Assembly (NCBI GenBank): GCA_029097145.1
Contig: JAQXNC010000037.1
Coordinates: 1-34,994 of the forward strand
Origin: Bacillota bacterium
Lineage (GTDB): Bacteria; Bacillota_I; Bacilli_A; Erysipelotrichales; Erysipelotrichaceae
Length of the DNA: 34,994 nucleotides
Direction: 5' to 3'
Shown in pieces: positions 1 to 8,920 of the stretch. The notes under the pieces were generated by a model, which made no database searches, was not told the origin of the DNA, and was given only the letters and a program-made list of their open reading frames with translations. Position numbers and translations under genes: made by a program. The number at the start of each line of letters is the position of its first letter. Positions within the stretch are counted from its first letter, which is position 1.

Positions 1-1063
1 TGTATTAAATGCTACAAAAGATGTTAGAGAAAGATTTGGACGTTTAGTTCAGATGCATGCTAACCATAGAGCTGAAATTCAGGAAGTATATGCCGGTGAT
101 ATCGCTGCTGCTGTTGGTTTAAAAGCAACTACTACTGGTGATACTTTATGTGATGAAAAAGCTCCTATCATTCTTGAATCAATGGTATTCCCTGAACCAG
201 TTATCCAAATGTCTGTTGAACCTAAGACTAAGTCAGATTCTGATAAGATGGACAACGCTTTAGCTAAATTAGCTGAAGAAGATCCAACTTTCAAGACATA
301 TACTGATGAAGAAACAGGTCAAACAATCATCGCTGGTATGGGTGAATTACACTTAGATATCATCATCGACCGTATGAGAAGAGAATTTAACGTTGAATGT
401 AACGTTGGTGCTCCACAAGTTGCCTTTAGAGAAACTATCAGACAAGCTGCTGATTGTGAAGGTAAGTTCGTTAGACAGTCAGGTGGTCGTGGTCAATATG
501 GTCATGTATGGATTAAATTCGAACCAAATGAAGAAGGTAAAGGATTTGAATTCATCGACGCTGTTGTTGGTGGAAGTGTTCCAAGAGAATACATCAAGCC
601 AGTACAGGATGGACTTGTTGCCGCATTAAATAACGGTCTACAGGCTGGATATCCAGTTGTAGATATTAAAGCTACATTATTTGATGGATCTTACCATGAA
701 GTCGATTCATCAGAAATGGCGTTCAAGATGGCTGCAAGCTTAGCATTAAGAGAAGCTGCTAAGAAGTGTAAGCCAGTTATCCTTGAACCAATCATGGACG
801 TTGAAGTAATTGCCCCACAGGAATACTTAGGTTCTGTAATGGGTGATATCACTAAGCGTCGTGGACAGATTAGAGAACAGGAAGAAAGAGGAAATGCAAT
901 CTCTGTAAGAGCTTATGTACCACTTTCTGAAATGTTCGGTTACGCTACTGACCTGCGTTCATTTACACAGGGTCGTGGTAACTACGTAATGCAGATGGAC
1001 CACTATTCAGAGGTTCCTAAGAGCATTGCGGAAGAAATTATTAAGAAGAACGCTAAGAATTAA
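1..1063 (+). CDS. fusA: Elongation factor G, C-terminal part (5' end outside the window)
   Basis: EF-G is the GTPase that translocates tRNA and mRNA on the ribosome. The reading frame is already open at base 2, so this is the last 353 codons of a longer gene and the ATG at 53 is internal. The segment begins at the end of domain II ([10 protein letters not shown]) and continues through domain III ([18 protein letters not shown]), domain IV ([29 protein letters not shown]) and domain V ([22 protein letters not shown], then the [14 protein letters not shown] region). The GTP-binding domain lies upstream and is not visible. tuf follows after 65 nt without a clear terminator, the usual fusA-tuf arrangement of the str operon, so co-transcription is likely. 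Identification is essentially certain. Confidence 0.98.
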   Translation, partial: VLNATKDVRERFGRLVQMHANHRAEIQEVYAGDIAAAVGLKATTTGDTLCDEKAPIILESMVFPEPVIQMSVEPKTKSDSDKMDNALAKLAEEDPTFKTYTDEETGQTIIAGMGELHLDIIIDRMRREFNVECNVGAPQVAFRETIRQAADCEGKFVRQSGGRGQYGHVWIKFEPNEEGKGFEFIDAVVGGSVPREYIKPVQDGLVAALNNGLQAGYPVVDIKATLFDGSYHEVDSSEMAFKMAASLALREAAKKCKPVILEPIMDVEVIAPQEYLGSVMGDITKRRGQIREQEERGNAISVRAYVPLSEMFGYATDLRSFTQGRGNYVMQMDHYSEVPKSIAEEIIKKNAKN

Positions 1064-1128
1064 TTTTAATTGATTTTACATAGTGTTTATCTTAAAATAA
1101 AAAAGAAAATAGGAGGAAAATTTTTAAA

Positions 1129-2313
1129 ATGGCAAAAGCTAAATTTGACAGATCTAAAACTCATGTTAATATTGGTACTATCGGACACGTTGACCATGGT
1201 AAAACAACATTAACAGCTGCTATCACTAATTACTTATCTAAAAAAGGTCTTTCTGAAGCTAAAGCATACGATCAGATCGATGGAGCTCCAGAAGAAAAGG
1301 CTCGTGGTATCACTATCAACACTGCACACGTTGAATACCAGACTGAACACCGTCACTATGCTCACGTTGACTGCCCAGGACATGCCGACTACGTTAAGAA
1401 CATGATCACTGGTGCTGCTCAGATGGATGGTGCAATCCTTGTTGTTGCAGCAACTGATGGACCAATGCCTCAGACTCGTGAACACATCCTTCTTGCTCGT
1501 CAGGTTGGTGTTCCTTACATCGTTGTATTCTTAAATAAGTGCGATATGGTTGACGACGAAGAATTAATCGACTTAGTTGAAATGGAAGTTCGTGAACTAT
1601 TATCTGAATATGGATTCGATGGCGACAATACTCCAGTTATCCGTGGTTCTGCATTAATGGCTCTTGAAGGCGATCCAGCTTGGGAAGCTAAGATTGATGA
1701 ATTAATGGATGCAGTAGATTCTTACATCCCTGATCCAGCTCGTGAAACAGATAAGCCATTCTTAATGTCTGTAGAAGACGTATTCACAATCACAGGTCGT
1801 GGTACAGTTGCTACTGGACGTGTTGAACGTGGTATCGCTCACTTAAATGATGAAGTTGAAATCGTTGGTATTCACGAAACTAAGAAGACAGTTATCACTG
1901 GTCTTGAAATGTTCCGTAAGCAGTTAGACCAGGCTGAAGCTGGTGACAATATTGGTGCATTATTACGTGGTGTTAACCGTGACCAGATCGAAAGAGGACA
2001 GGTATTAGCTAAACCTGGTACAGTTACTCCTCATACAAACTTCAAGGCTCAGGTATATATCCTTACTAAAGAAGAAGGTGGACGTCATACTCCATTCGTA
2101 TCTAACTACCGTCCTCAGTTCTACTTCCGTACAACTGACGTAACTGGTGTTATCACTCTTCCTGAAGGAACTGAAATGGTTATGCCTGGTGACCACGTAG
2201 AAATGACTGTTGAACTGATCGCTCCTATCGCTATTGAAAACGGTACTAAGTTCTCAATTCGTGAAGGTGGTAGAACAGTAGGTTCAGGTAACGTTACAGA
2301 AGTTATCAAATAA
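1129..2313 (+). CDS. tuf: Elongation factor Tu
   Basis: EF-Tu delivers aminoacyl-tRNA to the ribosome as a GTP complex in the cytoplasm. The 394-residue product is full length. G1 (GHVDHGKT) is at residues 19-26, followed by the switch region [14 protein letters not shown]3 ([26 protein letters not shown]) and G4 (NKCD). Domains II and III follow ([13 protein letters not shown]; the [13 protein letters not shown] region). The start is fixed by the AGGAGG site at 1111-1116 and the family N-terminus MAKAKF. Codon use is strongly biased, as expected for a highly expressed gene. It lies directly downstream of fusA and ends at a strong intrinsic terminator. Confidence 0.99.
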   Translation: MAKAKFDRSKTHVNIGTIGHVDHGKTTLTAAITNYLSKKGLSEAKAYDQIDGAPEEKARGITINTAHVEYQTEHRHYAHVDCPGHADYVKNMITGAAQMDGAILVVAATDGPMPQTREHILLARQVGVPYIVVFLNKCDMVDDEELIDLVEMEVRELLSEYGFDGDNTPVIRGSALMALEGDPAWEAKIDELMDAVDSYIPDPARETDKPFLMSVEDVFTITGRGTVATGRVERGIAHLNDEVEIVGIHETKKTVITGLEMFRKQLDQAEAGDNIGALLRGVNRDQIERGQVLAKPGTVTPHTNFKAQVYILTKEEGGRHTPFVSNYRPQFYFRTTDVTGVITLPEGTEMVMPGDHVEMTVELIAPIAIENGTKFSIREGGRTVGSGNVTEVIK

Positions 2314-2337
2314 TCTAAACCAAAGTATTAAACTCTA

Positions 2338-2381
2338 GAAAACTCTGATTCATTTGTCAGAGTTTTCTTTTTGTCTTTTTT
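2338..2381 (+). terminator. Intrinsic terminator after tuf
   Basis: An 11-bp perfect stem (GAAAACTCTGA at 2338-2348 pairs with TCAGAGTTTTC at 2357-2367) has an 8-nt loop and is followed by a long T-rich tract at 2368-2381. It ends the fusA-tuf unit. The -10 of the next gene begins only 5 nt after the T-tract. Confidence 0.93.
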
Positions 2382-2385
2382 AACT

Positions 2386-2391
2386 TATAAT
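2386..2391 (+). promoter_or_regulatory. -10 box of a probable leaderless promoter (HAD gene)
   Basis: A perfect TATAAT ends 6 nt before the ATG at 2398, so transcription should start at or next to the A of the start codon. There is no Shine-Dalgarno sequence. The -35 position (about 2363-2368) falls in the terminator tail and matches the consensus poorly. Confidence 0.6.
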
Positions 2392-2397
2392 ACTCTT

Positions 2398-3069
2398 ATG
2401 ATAAAAGCTATTATATTTGATTTTGACTATACTCTTTCTAACCGTGGCTATGCCATCTATGATGGCTTTGCATATATAGTCAATAAGTATTTTAATGATT
2501 ATGATGAGATGGAGAAAGAAGCTGTGATTCAGCGCATGGTTTATCTCGATGAAGAAGGAACTATCTCAAGAAGACACATTATCGATTATCTTGTGAATAA
2601 CTACCATCTCGATAATGATTCTCTAAGTAATGATTTTGCAACCTTAAGTGAAATCATGGCTCCAAAGACTGTTCTTGATGAATACGCTATTGAAGTTCTT
2701 GAATACCTAAGACATAACACGGATTATAAACTGGCTATTCTGACAAATGGTGATATCAAAACACAGAGAATGAAACTTGAAGTATCTGGTGTATTACCTT
2801 ATGTTGATGAAGCGATAGTAGCGATTGAATCAGGCTATAAAAAACCTGCCAGGGAAGCATTTGAATATGCTGCTAAGAAACTAAATCTTAAATGTGAAGA
2901 GTGTCTTTATGTGGGCGATGTAATGTTTAATGATATTTTAGGTGCATATAAAGCTCATATGCAGTATCTATTGCTCAACAATCATCGTAAACGCATCTAC
3001 AACCCTAAAATACCGACTATAAATCATCTCAATGAACTAATTGATTATATAAACCATGACCAAGACTAA
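2398..3069 (+). CDS. HAD-superfamily hydrolase (phosphatase-like)
   Basis: This is a probable cytoplasmic phosphatase of the haloacid dehalogenase superfamily, 223 residues, with an unknown substrate. Motif I is DFDYT (residues 8-12, with Asp8 as nucleophile and Asp10 as acid/base). Motif II is the ILTNGD segment, motif III the lysine of GYKKP, and motif IV GDVMFND. An inserted helical cap after motif I suggests a subfamily IA (phosphoglycolate phosphatase-like) fold. A TTG at 2371 would extend the frame, but it lies in the tuf terminator. The ATG at 2398 gives the canonical MIKAIIFDFD start and sits at leaderless spacing from a TATAAT. The stop overlaps the next gene by 14 nt, so the two are co-transcribed and probably translationally coupled. 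Confidence 0.85.
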   Translation: MIKAIIFDFDYTLSNRGYAIYDGFAYIVNKYFNDYDEMEKEAVIQRMVYLDEEGTISRRHIIDYLVNNYHLDNDSLSNDFATLSEIMAPKTVLDEYAIEVLEYLRHNTDYKLAILTNGDIKTQRMKLEVSGVLPYVDEAIVAIESGYKKPAREAFEYAAKKLNLKCEECLYVGDVMFNDILGAYKAHMQYLLLNNHRKRIYNPKIPTINHLNELIDYINHDQD

Positions 3070-4162
3070 CATTATTGATTACTTATACTGGCGTGGGGAT
3101 TTAAGCTTTGATGAATCCCCTTTTAATGAAATAGATAATCTGATTTTATCTAATCTTTGTTATGTCAGATTTACAGGTATTATTAAGGATAACTATGAAA
3201 AGATAACCATATCAAGGGCAGCGACTGACTTTTTGAAGCAGGAGGAAGCCTTAAGAATTACCAGAACTGAATATGATATAGAGTTTTTAAAGATTCTGAT
3301 GAATACAAGACGTTTTGGTAATCTTCACATCTTTAAACATAGAGAACTGTATTCAAAAGATGATGATATTCAGTTTGGCGCCATAAGCATCATGATTAAT
3401 CCAAAACTATGCTATATCAGCTACCGGGGTACTGATAATTTTATCGGTGGCTGGAAGGAAGATCTGGATATGTCATACAGTATCGTGCCTTCTCAGACTA
3501 TGGCCCTTGATTATCTAAGAGAGATAATCAAAGATACAGATAAAGGGATTAGATTTATGGTTGGCGGACATTCTAAAGGCGGTAATCTTGCAATGTTTGC
3601 ATGTGCCTTTTTAAGTAACCATGAATTCGCAAGAATTGAGAGGATATACAACAACGATGGACCTGGATTTGATTTTGGTGTCATGCCAAAAGAGAGATTT
3701 AGTCGCCTATTGGATATTCTTGTGACCTATACCCCTAAGACATCGATTGTCGCTTCATTCTTTGAACAGCCTGGAGAATTAACTGTCATTGAATCATGTG
3801 AGAAGAATCTGATGAGCCATGACCCATATACCTGGATTGCCGATGCGACACATTTTGTATACCTCGATGATACTGATGGTTTATCTAAGAATTTTAAAAA
3901 CAGATTTGATCAGTGGATCAACAGCCTTTCATATAATGAAAGAAAACATGTCATTGAAACCCTGTATGATATTATTCTAAAGATCAATATTAATACCCTG
4001 TCCGACATTATTCCTTCGCTCATTAATAATTATGGGGTTGTAATATCAATGCTGACTAAAACAGACGAAAAAACAGGCAGAGCTATCAAGTCTGCCATTA
4101 ATGTCATATTATCGACTGTTGCGTCAAACCTTGATGATAAGACTCGACGTTTATTTAAATAA
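3056..4162 (+). CDS. Mbeg1-like / DUF2974 lipase-fold protein
   Basis: This 368-residue protein belongs to the Mbeg1-like (DUF2974) alpha/beta-hydrolase group found widely in gut Bacillota, whose substrate is not established. The nucleophile elbow GGHSKGGNLAMF places the probable catalytic Ser at residue 173. The preceding YRGTDNFIGGWKED (about 123-136) is the strand and oxyanion-loop region typical of class-3 lipases. An NNDGPGFDFG segment follows the elbow. Candidate acid and histidine residues lie downstream (for example around DATHFVYLDD). There is no signal peptide or membrane segment, so it is probably cytoplasmic. It overlaps the upstream HAD gene by 14 nt. Its 3' end overlaps the convergent hydrolase gene by 8 bp, leaving no room for a separate terminator. 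Confidence 0.8.
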   Translation: MTKTNIIDYLYWRGDLSFDESPFNEIDNLILSNLCYVRFTGIIKDNYEKITISRAATDFLKQEEALRITRTEYDIEFLKILMNTRRFGNLHIFKHRELYSKDDDIQFGAISIMINPKLCYISYRGTDNFIGGWKEDLDMSYSIVPSQTMALDYLREIIKDTDKGIRFMVGGHSKGGNLAMFACAFLSNHEFARIERIYNNDGPGFDFGVMPKERFSRLLDILVTYTPKTSIVASFFEQPGELTVIESCEKNLMSHDPYTWIADATHFVYLDDTDGLSKNFKNRFDQWINSLSYNERKHVIETLYDIILKININTLSDIIPSLINNYGVVISMLTKTDEKTGRAIKSAINVILSTVASNLDDKTRRLFK

Positions 4163-4850
4163 TTATTCTATCTTCAATAAAGTCTCTAATAATCTGGATT
4201 GCGACATTACCAGTCTTCTCATCATCCAGAAGACGGTGCTGACCTTCAGCCAGAATGACGCATCTTTTACGCTCATGAGGGACTTTTTTATAATACTTCA
4301 ATGATACACTATAAGGAATAACTTCATCGTCCATATCGGCTATAAATAGGACTGGGCATGATATCTTTTCAATACCCTTCTTACAGTTATCAACTACATT
4401 AATAAAAGTATCAGTAAATTCCTTTGGTAAAGGTATATATTTCGATATCGTTTCCGGTTTCTTTTTTACCACATGATTAATAGCCGATGAAGCAGTCTGA
4501 ACGCTGATATATTCAAACGCAGGTGCTAAAAGTATCAGCTTTTTAATTTCAAATTTTGAAGCCAGATATGAGGCAATAACGCCACCCATACTAAATCCAA
4601 TCAGGATGATTTCACGATGATTATTCTTAGCTTCAATAATCTTCTCTTCAGCTCTTGATACCCAGTTATGCCAAATACGATCATCGACAAACTGCTGATT
4701 ATAAAGTTCAGGCATAATGACTTCATAATCGTTTTTCAGGTTCTCATAAAGCGGAATGAATTCATCTGTACGTCTTTTGCCAAAACCATGAATACAGATA
4801 ATAACCGGTTTTTTATTTACTTTTTCTTTCTTTTTAAACCAATTAAACAT
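4155..4850 (-). CDS. Alpha/beta-hydrolase (esterase-like, Hydrolase_4 type)
   Basis: This is a 231-residue alpha/beta-hydrolase of unknown substrate. The oxyanion motif is HGFG at residues 21-24. The nucleophile elbow GFSMGG puts the catalytic Ser at 87. A late acid lies in ADMDDEVIP and the catalytic His in EGQHRLLDD, so the triad looks complete. The basic N-terminus (MFNWFKKKEKVNKK) is not a signal peptide; the product is cytoplasmic or peripherally membrane-bound. It is the last gene of the eight-gene leftward unit and starts 2 nt after the CcdA-thioredoxin stop, with only a weak ribosome site, which suggests coupling. Its end overlaps the convergent Mbeg1-like gene, another alpha/beta-hydrolase. 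Confidence 0.8.
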   Translation of the reverse strand: MFNWFKKKEKVNKKPVIICIHGFGKRRTDEFIPLYENLKNDYEVIMPELYNQQFVDDRIWHNWVSRAEEKIIEAKNNHREIILIGFSMGGVIASYLASKFEIKKLILLAPAFEYISVQTASSAINHVVKKKPETISKYIPLPKEFTDTFINVVDNCKKGIEKISCPVLFIADMDDEVIPYSVSLKYYKKVPHERKRCVILAEGQHRLLDDEKTGNVAIQIIRDFIEDRIII

Positions 4851-4852
4851 AA

Positions 4853-6052
4853 CTAATGCCCTTCTTCATATAAATCTTCAGCCATATCAAGGATCTCTTC
4901 CATTATCTCATAACTGAGCATACCACTCTGATAACCAATATATGTTGAATCTGGACCGATAAATGCCATCGTTGGAAATGAACTGATACCCATATAGGCA
5001 AATAGAGAACCATCATCATTTAAGACACTGATCTTAATATCGTTATCCTTGATAAAATCAGCTGTTGTCCTTCCGCCATTTGACCGATTGACGCCCTCAG
5101 CCATTACATATAAACAGATAACGTCATCATTTTCAGCTGCGAATTTCTCATAGTCAGGTATTTCTTTCTCGCAATATGTACACCACGATGCCACAAAGTT
5201 TAATACGACATATTTACCCTGATAATCATAAAGCTTATGAACATTACCATACTGATCGGTCAACTCAAAATTATACATGATATCATCATTTTGATTGTTC
5301 TGTGTATTACCAGCCGCATTCTCATATTTTAAAAGACGATTATATTCTGAGTTAATACGAACTACTTCTCTTGTTCCGTTATATATCATATTAATTCCAA
5401 ATAACAGGATGATAATCGAAGCTACCATTGATAGTTTCAATAGAAGGTTTTTATGAGTCTTAAGAAATTCAAGACCTTTTTTATAGAATACTCCAAGGAT
5501 TATAAAAGGAACTGTAAAACCAATGGCATAAAGAAGAATATATAAATGACCTGCCATTGCGTTCTCTGATAATGCAAGCAAAATAACATTTGACAACATT
5601 GGACCAATACATGGTGTCCAGGCAAAGGAGAAAATAAACCCTAAAAGATAGGCTTTAAAATAATTCATGTTTCTGAAATCAGTCTTTGTATCAAGACGAT
5701 GTTCACGATTTATGAAGGATACATTAATAACTCCAAAACCATTTAGTGCCAAAAGCACCATGATAATACCGCCGAAGATATTAATCAGCATACGGTATTC
5801 ATCAATATACGAACCAATTAAATCAACAGATATTCCTAGAATAAAGAATACAGTTGAAATACCCAAAACAAAACATAGTGTAGTAATAATCACCTTGACT
5901 GTCTTATAGGTAATATTCCCTTCTTCATCTTCTTCTTTACATGATGATGTCAGATATGACATATATAAAGGAATCAGAGGTAAGACACATGGAGATATAA
6001 AAGACAAAATCCCCTCAATAAACACCGAAATAAGCGTAATACTTTCCATCAT
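4853..6052 (-). CDS. CcdA-thioredoxin fusion (DsbD/ScsB-like thiol-disulfide transporter)
   Basis: This membrane protein probably carries reducing equivalents across the membrane and delivers them through a fused extracytoplasmic thioredoxin domain. The N-terminal half (about 1-225) is CcdA-like, with six predicted membrane helices. Its two characteristic cysteines are Cys22 in SPCVLPLIP and Cys148 in WTPCIGPM, the redox pair of the family. A linker rich in Asn/Gln (about 235-258) leads to a TlpA/ResA-like domain with SWCTYCEKEIPD (CxxC at 291-294) and the conserved SSFPTMAFIG loop with its cis-Pro. Cytochrome c genes are absent nearby, so a role in reducing exported thiols is as likely as cytochrome maturation. 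The start is one of two adjacent ATGs, 4 nt after the uppP stop. Confidence 0.88.
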   Translation of the reverse strand: MMESITLISVFIEGILSFISPCVLPLIPLYMSYLTSSCKEEDEEGNITYKTVKVIITTLCFVLGISTVFFILGISVDLIGSYIDEYRMLINIFGGIIMVLLALNGFGVINVSFINREHRLDTKTDFRNMNYFKAYLLGFIFSFAWTPCIGPMLSNVILLALSENAMAGHLYILLYAIGFTVPFIILGVFYKKGLEFLKTHKNLLLKLSMVASIIILLFGINMIYNGTREVVRINSEYNRLLKYENAAGNTQNNQNDDIMYNFELTDQYGNVHKLYDYQGKYVVLNFVASWCTYCEKEIPDYEKFAAENDDVICLYVMAEGVNRSNGGRTTADFIKDNDIKISVLNDDGSLFAYMGISSFPTMAFIGPDSTYIGYQSGMLSYEIMEEILDMAEDLYEEGH

Positions 6053-6056
6053 CTAC

Positions 6057-6884
6057 CTACTTCATTAAGAAATATGCAAATACCAGAATACCTAATATAA
6101 TACGATAATATCCAAATATCTTGAAGTCATGTTTCTTGATATATGACATCAGGAATTTAATTACCAGAACCGACACTACAAAAGCTACCAGCATACCAAC
6201 AAACAGAATCCAGTATTCAATCATTGTAAATGCGAACCCTATTTTAATAATCTTTAAAAGACTGGCTCCAAACATTACTGGAATAGCCAGAAAGAATGTA
6301 AATTCAGCAGCGACCTTACGGCTGATACCAATCATCAAAGCACCAAGGATTGTTGCACCACTGCGTGATGTACCTGGAAAGATAGCAGCAATGAGCTGGA
6401 ATAAACCAATAATCATGGCATCTTTGTATGTCAATTCCTTTAATGTACCAACACGAGTTTCATGTTTCTTTGATTCGATATAAATAAAACCTACACCAAA
6501 GATAATCAACATGGTTGCGACAACATATGAGTTATATAGATATTTATCTAAGAAATCATCAAACAGTATTCCTACAACAGCAGCTGGTATACATGCCACC
6601 AGAATCTTAAACCATAAGACAAAGATATCTTTTTTAATAAACGGTCCTTTAGCCTTATTGAAGTTAAATGGGAATATCTTTCTGAAATAGATTAAGACAA
6701 CGGCCATAATAGCACCAAGCTGTATAACCACTAAGAACAGTTTCCAGAACTCAGCACTGACATTCATCTTTACAAATTCATCAAGCAATATCATATGACC
6801 AGTTGAACTGATAGGTAACCATTCAGTAATTCCTTCAACAAGGCCAAACAGTATGGCCTTTAAAGTTTCAATAATAAAATTCAT
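6057..6884 (-). CDS. uppP: Undecaprenyl-diphosphatase
   Basis: UppP (BacA) dephosphorylates undecaprenyl diphosphate to recycle the lipid carrier for cell-wall synthesis, and it confers bacitracin tolerance. At 275 residues it has the normal length. Motif 1 is EGITEWLPISSTGHMIL near residue 17, with the catalytic glutamates and the SSTGH segment. Motif 2 is FPGTSRSGATI near residues 168-178, with the phosphate-binding Arg. The rest is hydrophobic with about eight membrane helices. The ATG has an AAGGGG ribosome site. The gene sits 18 nt after the second GTPase gene and 4 nt before the CcdA fusion. Confidence 0.96.
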   Translation of the reverse strand: MNFIIETLKAILFGLVEGITEWLPISSTGHMILLDEFVKMNVSAEFWKLFLVVIQLGAIMAVVLIYFRKIFPFNFNKAKGPFIKKDIFVLWFKILVACIPAAVVGILFDDFLDKYLYNSYVVATMLIIFGVGFIYIESKKHETRVGTLKELTYKDAMIIGLFQLIAAIFPGTSRSGATILGALMIGISRKVAAEFTFFLAIPVMFGASLLKIIKIGFAFTMIEYWILFVGMLVAFVVSVLVIKFLMSYIKKHDFKIFGYYRIILGILVFAYFLMK

Positions 6885-6902
6885 TTCTATATCCCCTTTT
6901 GT

Positions 6903-7841
6903 TTAATTAAAATATACCAGTTCATTTTCAGGTTTTAAAGACTCAACAATCTTATCAGCATATAATACACAGGTCTTATATCCATCTTCATCATCGATGG
7001 CATGAATTGTACCTTCGATAGAATAATAGGTATCTTCTTTGATTTCTTTTGTCTTAATTCCAATCACAGTTAAACCAATAGGTTGTATATCATCAGCACA
7101 GCATACCATGGCTTCTCTACCCATGATGCAGGCTGTATCATAACCTTTGATCTCTTCAAGATATTTAACTTTGATGCGAATCTTCTTATTTTCATATTTA
7201 TTAGGATTATCTCCGGCATCCATATACCATAAACCATAATTAAAATCACTGATATCAATAATATCCTGATTCAAATCAAACAGCTCAACATCATCAAATT
7301 CAACGACTTCATGATTATTATCTTCAAAAATCAGTTCAACTCTTGGGTTAATAGCCTTGATATTATTACGGATAAAAAGATAATCATCATCATTACCAAA
7401 ACGGTTAAAGATAGCACATTCAGTAATCGAGATATGATTGAATACGAATTGTTTAAGATTATTGATCTGCAGTTTAAACATTGACGCATCAACAGTTGTC
7501 AGAATCTGTGCAACTTCCCAATTAGGAATCAGACGCTCTTCGCTGAATAAAATTCTTTCATCTTCAATTCCATTGCATTCAATAAAGACACGCTCGAAAC
7601 TATACTTATTGTCTATTTCTACCATTTTTTCTCTTGTCAGTTTAGTGATTGAATCCATATAAATTACAAATGAATTAGTATCAGACAGAAACTTATCATC
7701 ATAGGTTTCTTCACCATCTTCAAAAGATAGAATCAGTGTTCTTTCACCTTCATTAAAACGTGGGTTATATAAAGTCTCCTTGATTAAAGAAGTCTTACCA
7801 CTATCTAATAGACCAGAAACAATATATAGCGGCTTAATCAT
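6903..7841 (-). CDS. CobW-like GTPase with a YcgQ/TIGR03943-like C-terminal domain
   Basis: This 312-residue G3E-family (CobW/COG0523-like) P-loop GTPase is divergent. The Walker A GLLDSGKT is at 10-17, and residues to about 160 follow the G3E fold (VFIECNGIED replaces the usual EPSGVG). It lacks the CxCC metal motif of true COG0523 metallochaperones. The C-terminal half (about 205-312) is not the usual CobW_C domain. Its GREAMVCCADDIQPIGLTV segment resembles the cysteine motif of YcgQ/TIGR03943 (DUF1980) proteins, which normally partner COG0701 permeases; this similarity is from memory and is an inference. The gene overlaps the His-rich COG0523 gene by 4 nt (ATGA), so the two are coupled and probably act together in metal delivery. 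Confidence 0.7.
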   Translation of the reverse strand: MIKPLYIVSGLLDSGKTSLIKETLYNPRFNEGERTLILSFEDGEETYDDKFLSDTNSFVIYMDSITKLTREKMVEIDNKYSFERVFIECNGIEDERILFSEERLIPNWEVAQILTTVDASMFKLQINNLKQFVFNHISITECAIFNRFGNDDDYLFIRNNIKAINPRVELIFEDNNHEVVEFDDVELFDLNQDIIDISDFNYGLWYMDAGDNPNKYENKKIRIKVKYLEEIKGYDTACIMGREAMVCCADDIQPIGLTVIGIKTKEIKEDTYYSIEGTIHAIDDEDGYKTCVLYADKIVESLKPENELVYFN

Positions 7842-8920
7842 AGTCTGAACAGTCCTTTAATATATTCTTCATTTAAATGTGAACCGATAACAGTTACAAG
7901 TCCAGTATATTTACTCTGACCATTGCGAATGATGATATCATCTCCCGCCAGATCAAAATAAAGCCATGAATCTGTACCTTTGACAAAACCTTTAGCGCGG
8001 ATTACATCACCCTTCAGCTTTTCTAGAATACTTCTTATTTCTTCTTCAGTATATGTCTTAACAGTCTCAAATCCAATATTTTCAAAGACTTCATCAGCGT
8101 CGTGATCATGGTGATGATGGTGATGATGTCCACATTCACATTCCTCATCATGATGATGTTCATGGTGACAATCACATTCTTCATCATCCTCATCGTGATG
8201 ATGTTCGTGGTGACAATCACATTCTTCATCATGGTGATGATGTTTGTGGTGATGGTGTTCACATTCACATTCCTCATCATGATGGTGTAAATGATGTTCA
8301 AGTTCATCTTCATCCATCATTTCCATACAGTTTCTGCATGTAACGTTTTCTTCAATGATATCCATGAGATAATCGTTATCAAGTTCCATATATGGTGTAG
8401 TGACTACTGTTGCATCTTCATTCATTTCTTTAAGCATCGCTACTACACCCTCTAGCTTTTCTTCACTTACAAGATCGGCTCTAGATAGAATGATTGAATT
8501 AGCTGCCACAACCTGATCATCAAAGAACTCTTTATAGTTCTTATGATAAATAACAGCTTTTTTGGCATCTACCATACAGATATGACCTTTGATTTCCATA
8601 TCTTCCATTTCTGATACAGTATCCATAATCTCGGATAGTTTACCAACACCTGATGGTTCAATTACCAGAGCGTCAATATCATAGCTTCTGATTTCATCTA
8701 AAGCAGCCTTTAAATCACCCTTTAAAGAACAACAGATACAGCCACTGTTAATCTCTTTAACTTTCAACCCTTCATCAAAGAGATTGCCATCAATACCAAC
8801 CTCACCAAATTCATTCTCCAGCAGCATTACTCTATTAAACTTGCCATCTTCAAGCAGTTTCTTGATTAATGTTGTTTTTCCAGAACCTAAGAATCCTGAA
8901 ATAATATATACTTTTATCAT
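7838..8920 (-). CDS. COG0523 (CobW-type) metallochaperone GTPase with His/Cys-rich insert
   Basis: This is a probable cytoplasmic metal-insertion GTPase, most likely for zinc, 360 residues. Walker A GFLGSGKT is at 9-16, the family metal-binding CICC motif is at 61-64, the EPSGVGK switch is at 88-94, and the guanine-specificity motif SRAD is near 146-149. CRNC at 195-198 may add ligands. Residues 209-274 are an insert almost entirely of His, Asp, Glu and Cys, with recurring HHHDEECxC blocks, a typical metal-storage or sensing loop but unusually long and cysteine-rich. A CobW_C-like domain follows to the end. A GGGAGG ribosome site precedes the ATG. Its neighbours, a second CobW-like GTPase and two small membrane proteins, suggest a metal-homeostasis block. 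The metal identity is inferred. Confidence 0.9.
   Translation of the reverse strand: MIKVYIISGFLGSGKTTLIKKLLEDGKFNRVMLLENEFGEVGIDGNLFDEGLKVKEINSGCICCSLKGDLKAALDEIRSYDIDALVIEPSGVGKLSEIMDTVSEMEDMEIKGHICMVDAKKAVIYHKNYKEFFDDQVVAANSIILSRADLVSEEKLEGVVAMLKEMNEDATVVTTPYMELDNDYLMDIIEENVTCRNCMEMMDEDELEHHLHHHDEECECEHHHHKHHHHDEECDCHHEHHHDEDDEECDCHHEHHHDEECECGHHHHHHHDHDADEVFENIGFETVKTYTEEEIRSILEKLKGDVIRAKGFVKGTDSWLYFDLAGDDIIIRNGQSKYTGLVTVIGSHLNEEYIKGLFRL
8099..8296 (-). repeat. In-frame His/Cys-rich repeat region of the COG0523 gene
   Basis: About 200 bp of reiterated CAT/CAC, GAT/GAA and TGT/TGC codons encode residues 209-274. Near-identical blocks of the HHHDEECxCHHEH type repeat four to five times with small insertions. 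The same bases give low-complexity Met/Ile/Val-rich shadow frames on both strands that are not genes. Such a tract is prone to slippage, so its length may vary between strains. Confidence 0.85.

Noticed and set aside
393-629. Out-of-frame open reading frames within fusA and tuf
   Set aside because: They are shadows of highly expressed genes with strong codon bias and have no independent start signals.
1064-1128. Separate tuf promoter or terminator in the fusA-tuf gap
   Set aside because: Only an AT-rich stretch and the SD are visible; no convincing -35/-10 pair or hairpin with a T-tract.
2371-2397. Upstream TTG start for the HAD gene
   Set aside because: It falls inside the T-tract of the tuf terminator, has no ribosome site and adds residues foreign to the family; ATG 2398 fits motif I spacing.
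8099-8296. Repeats that could be taken for a CRISPR-like or tandem-repeat array
   Set aside because: The units are irregular, in frame and encode a typical COG0523 metal loop; there are no spacers of constant length.
8035-8313. Long open frames on both strands over the His-rich part of the COG0523 gene
   Set aside because: They are low-complexity Met/Ile/Val/Asn products of the reiterated CAT/GAT codons, lack ribosome sites and lie inside a well-supported gene.
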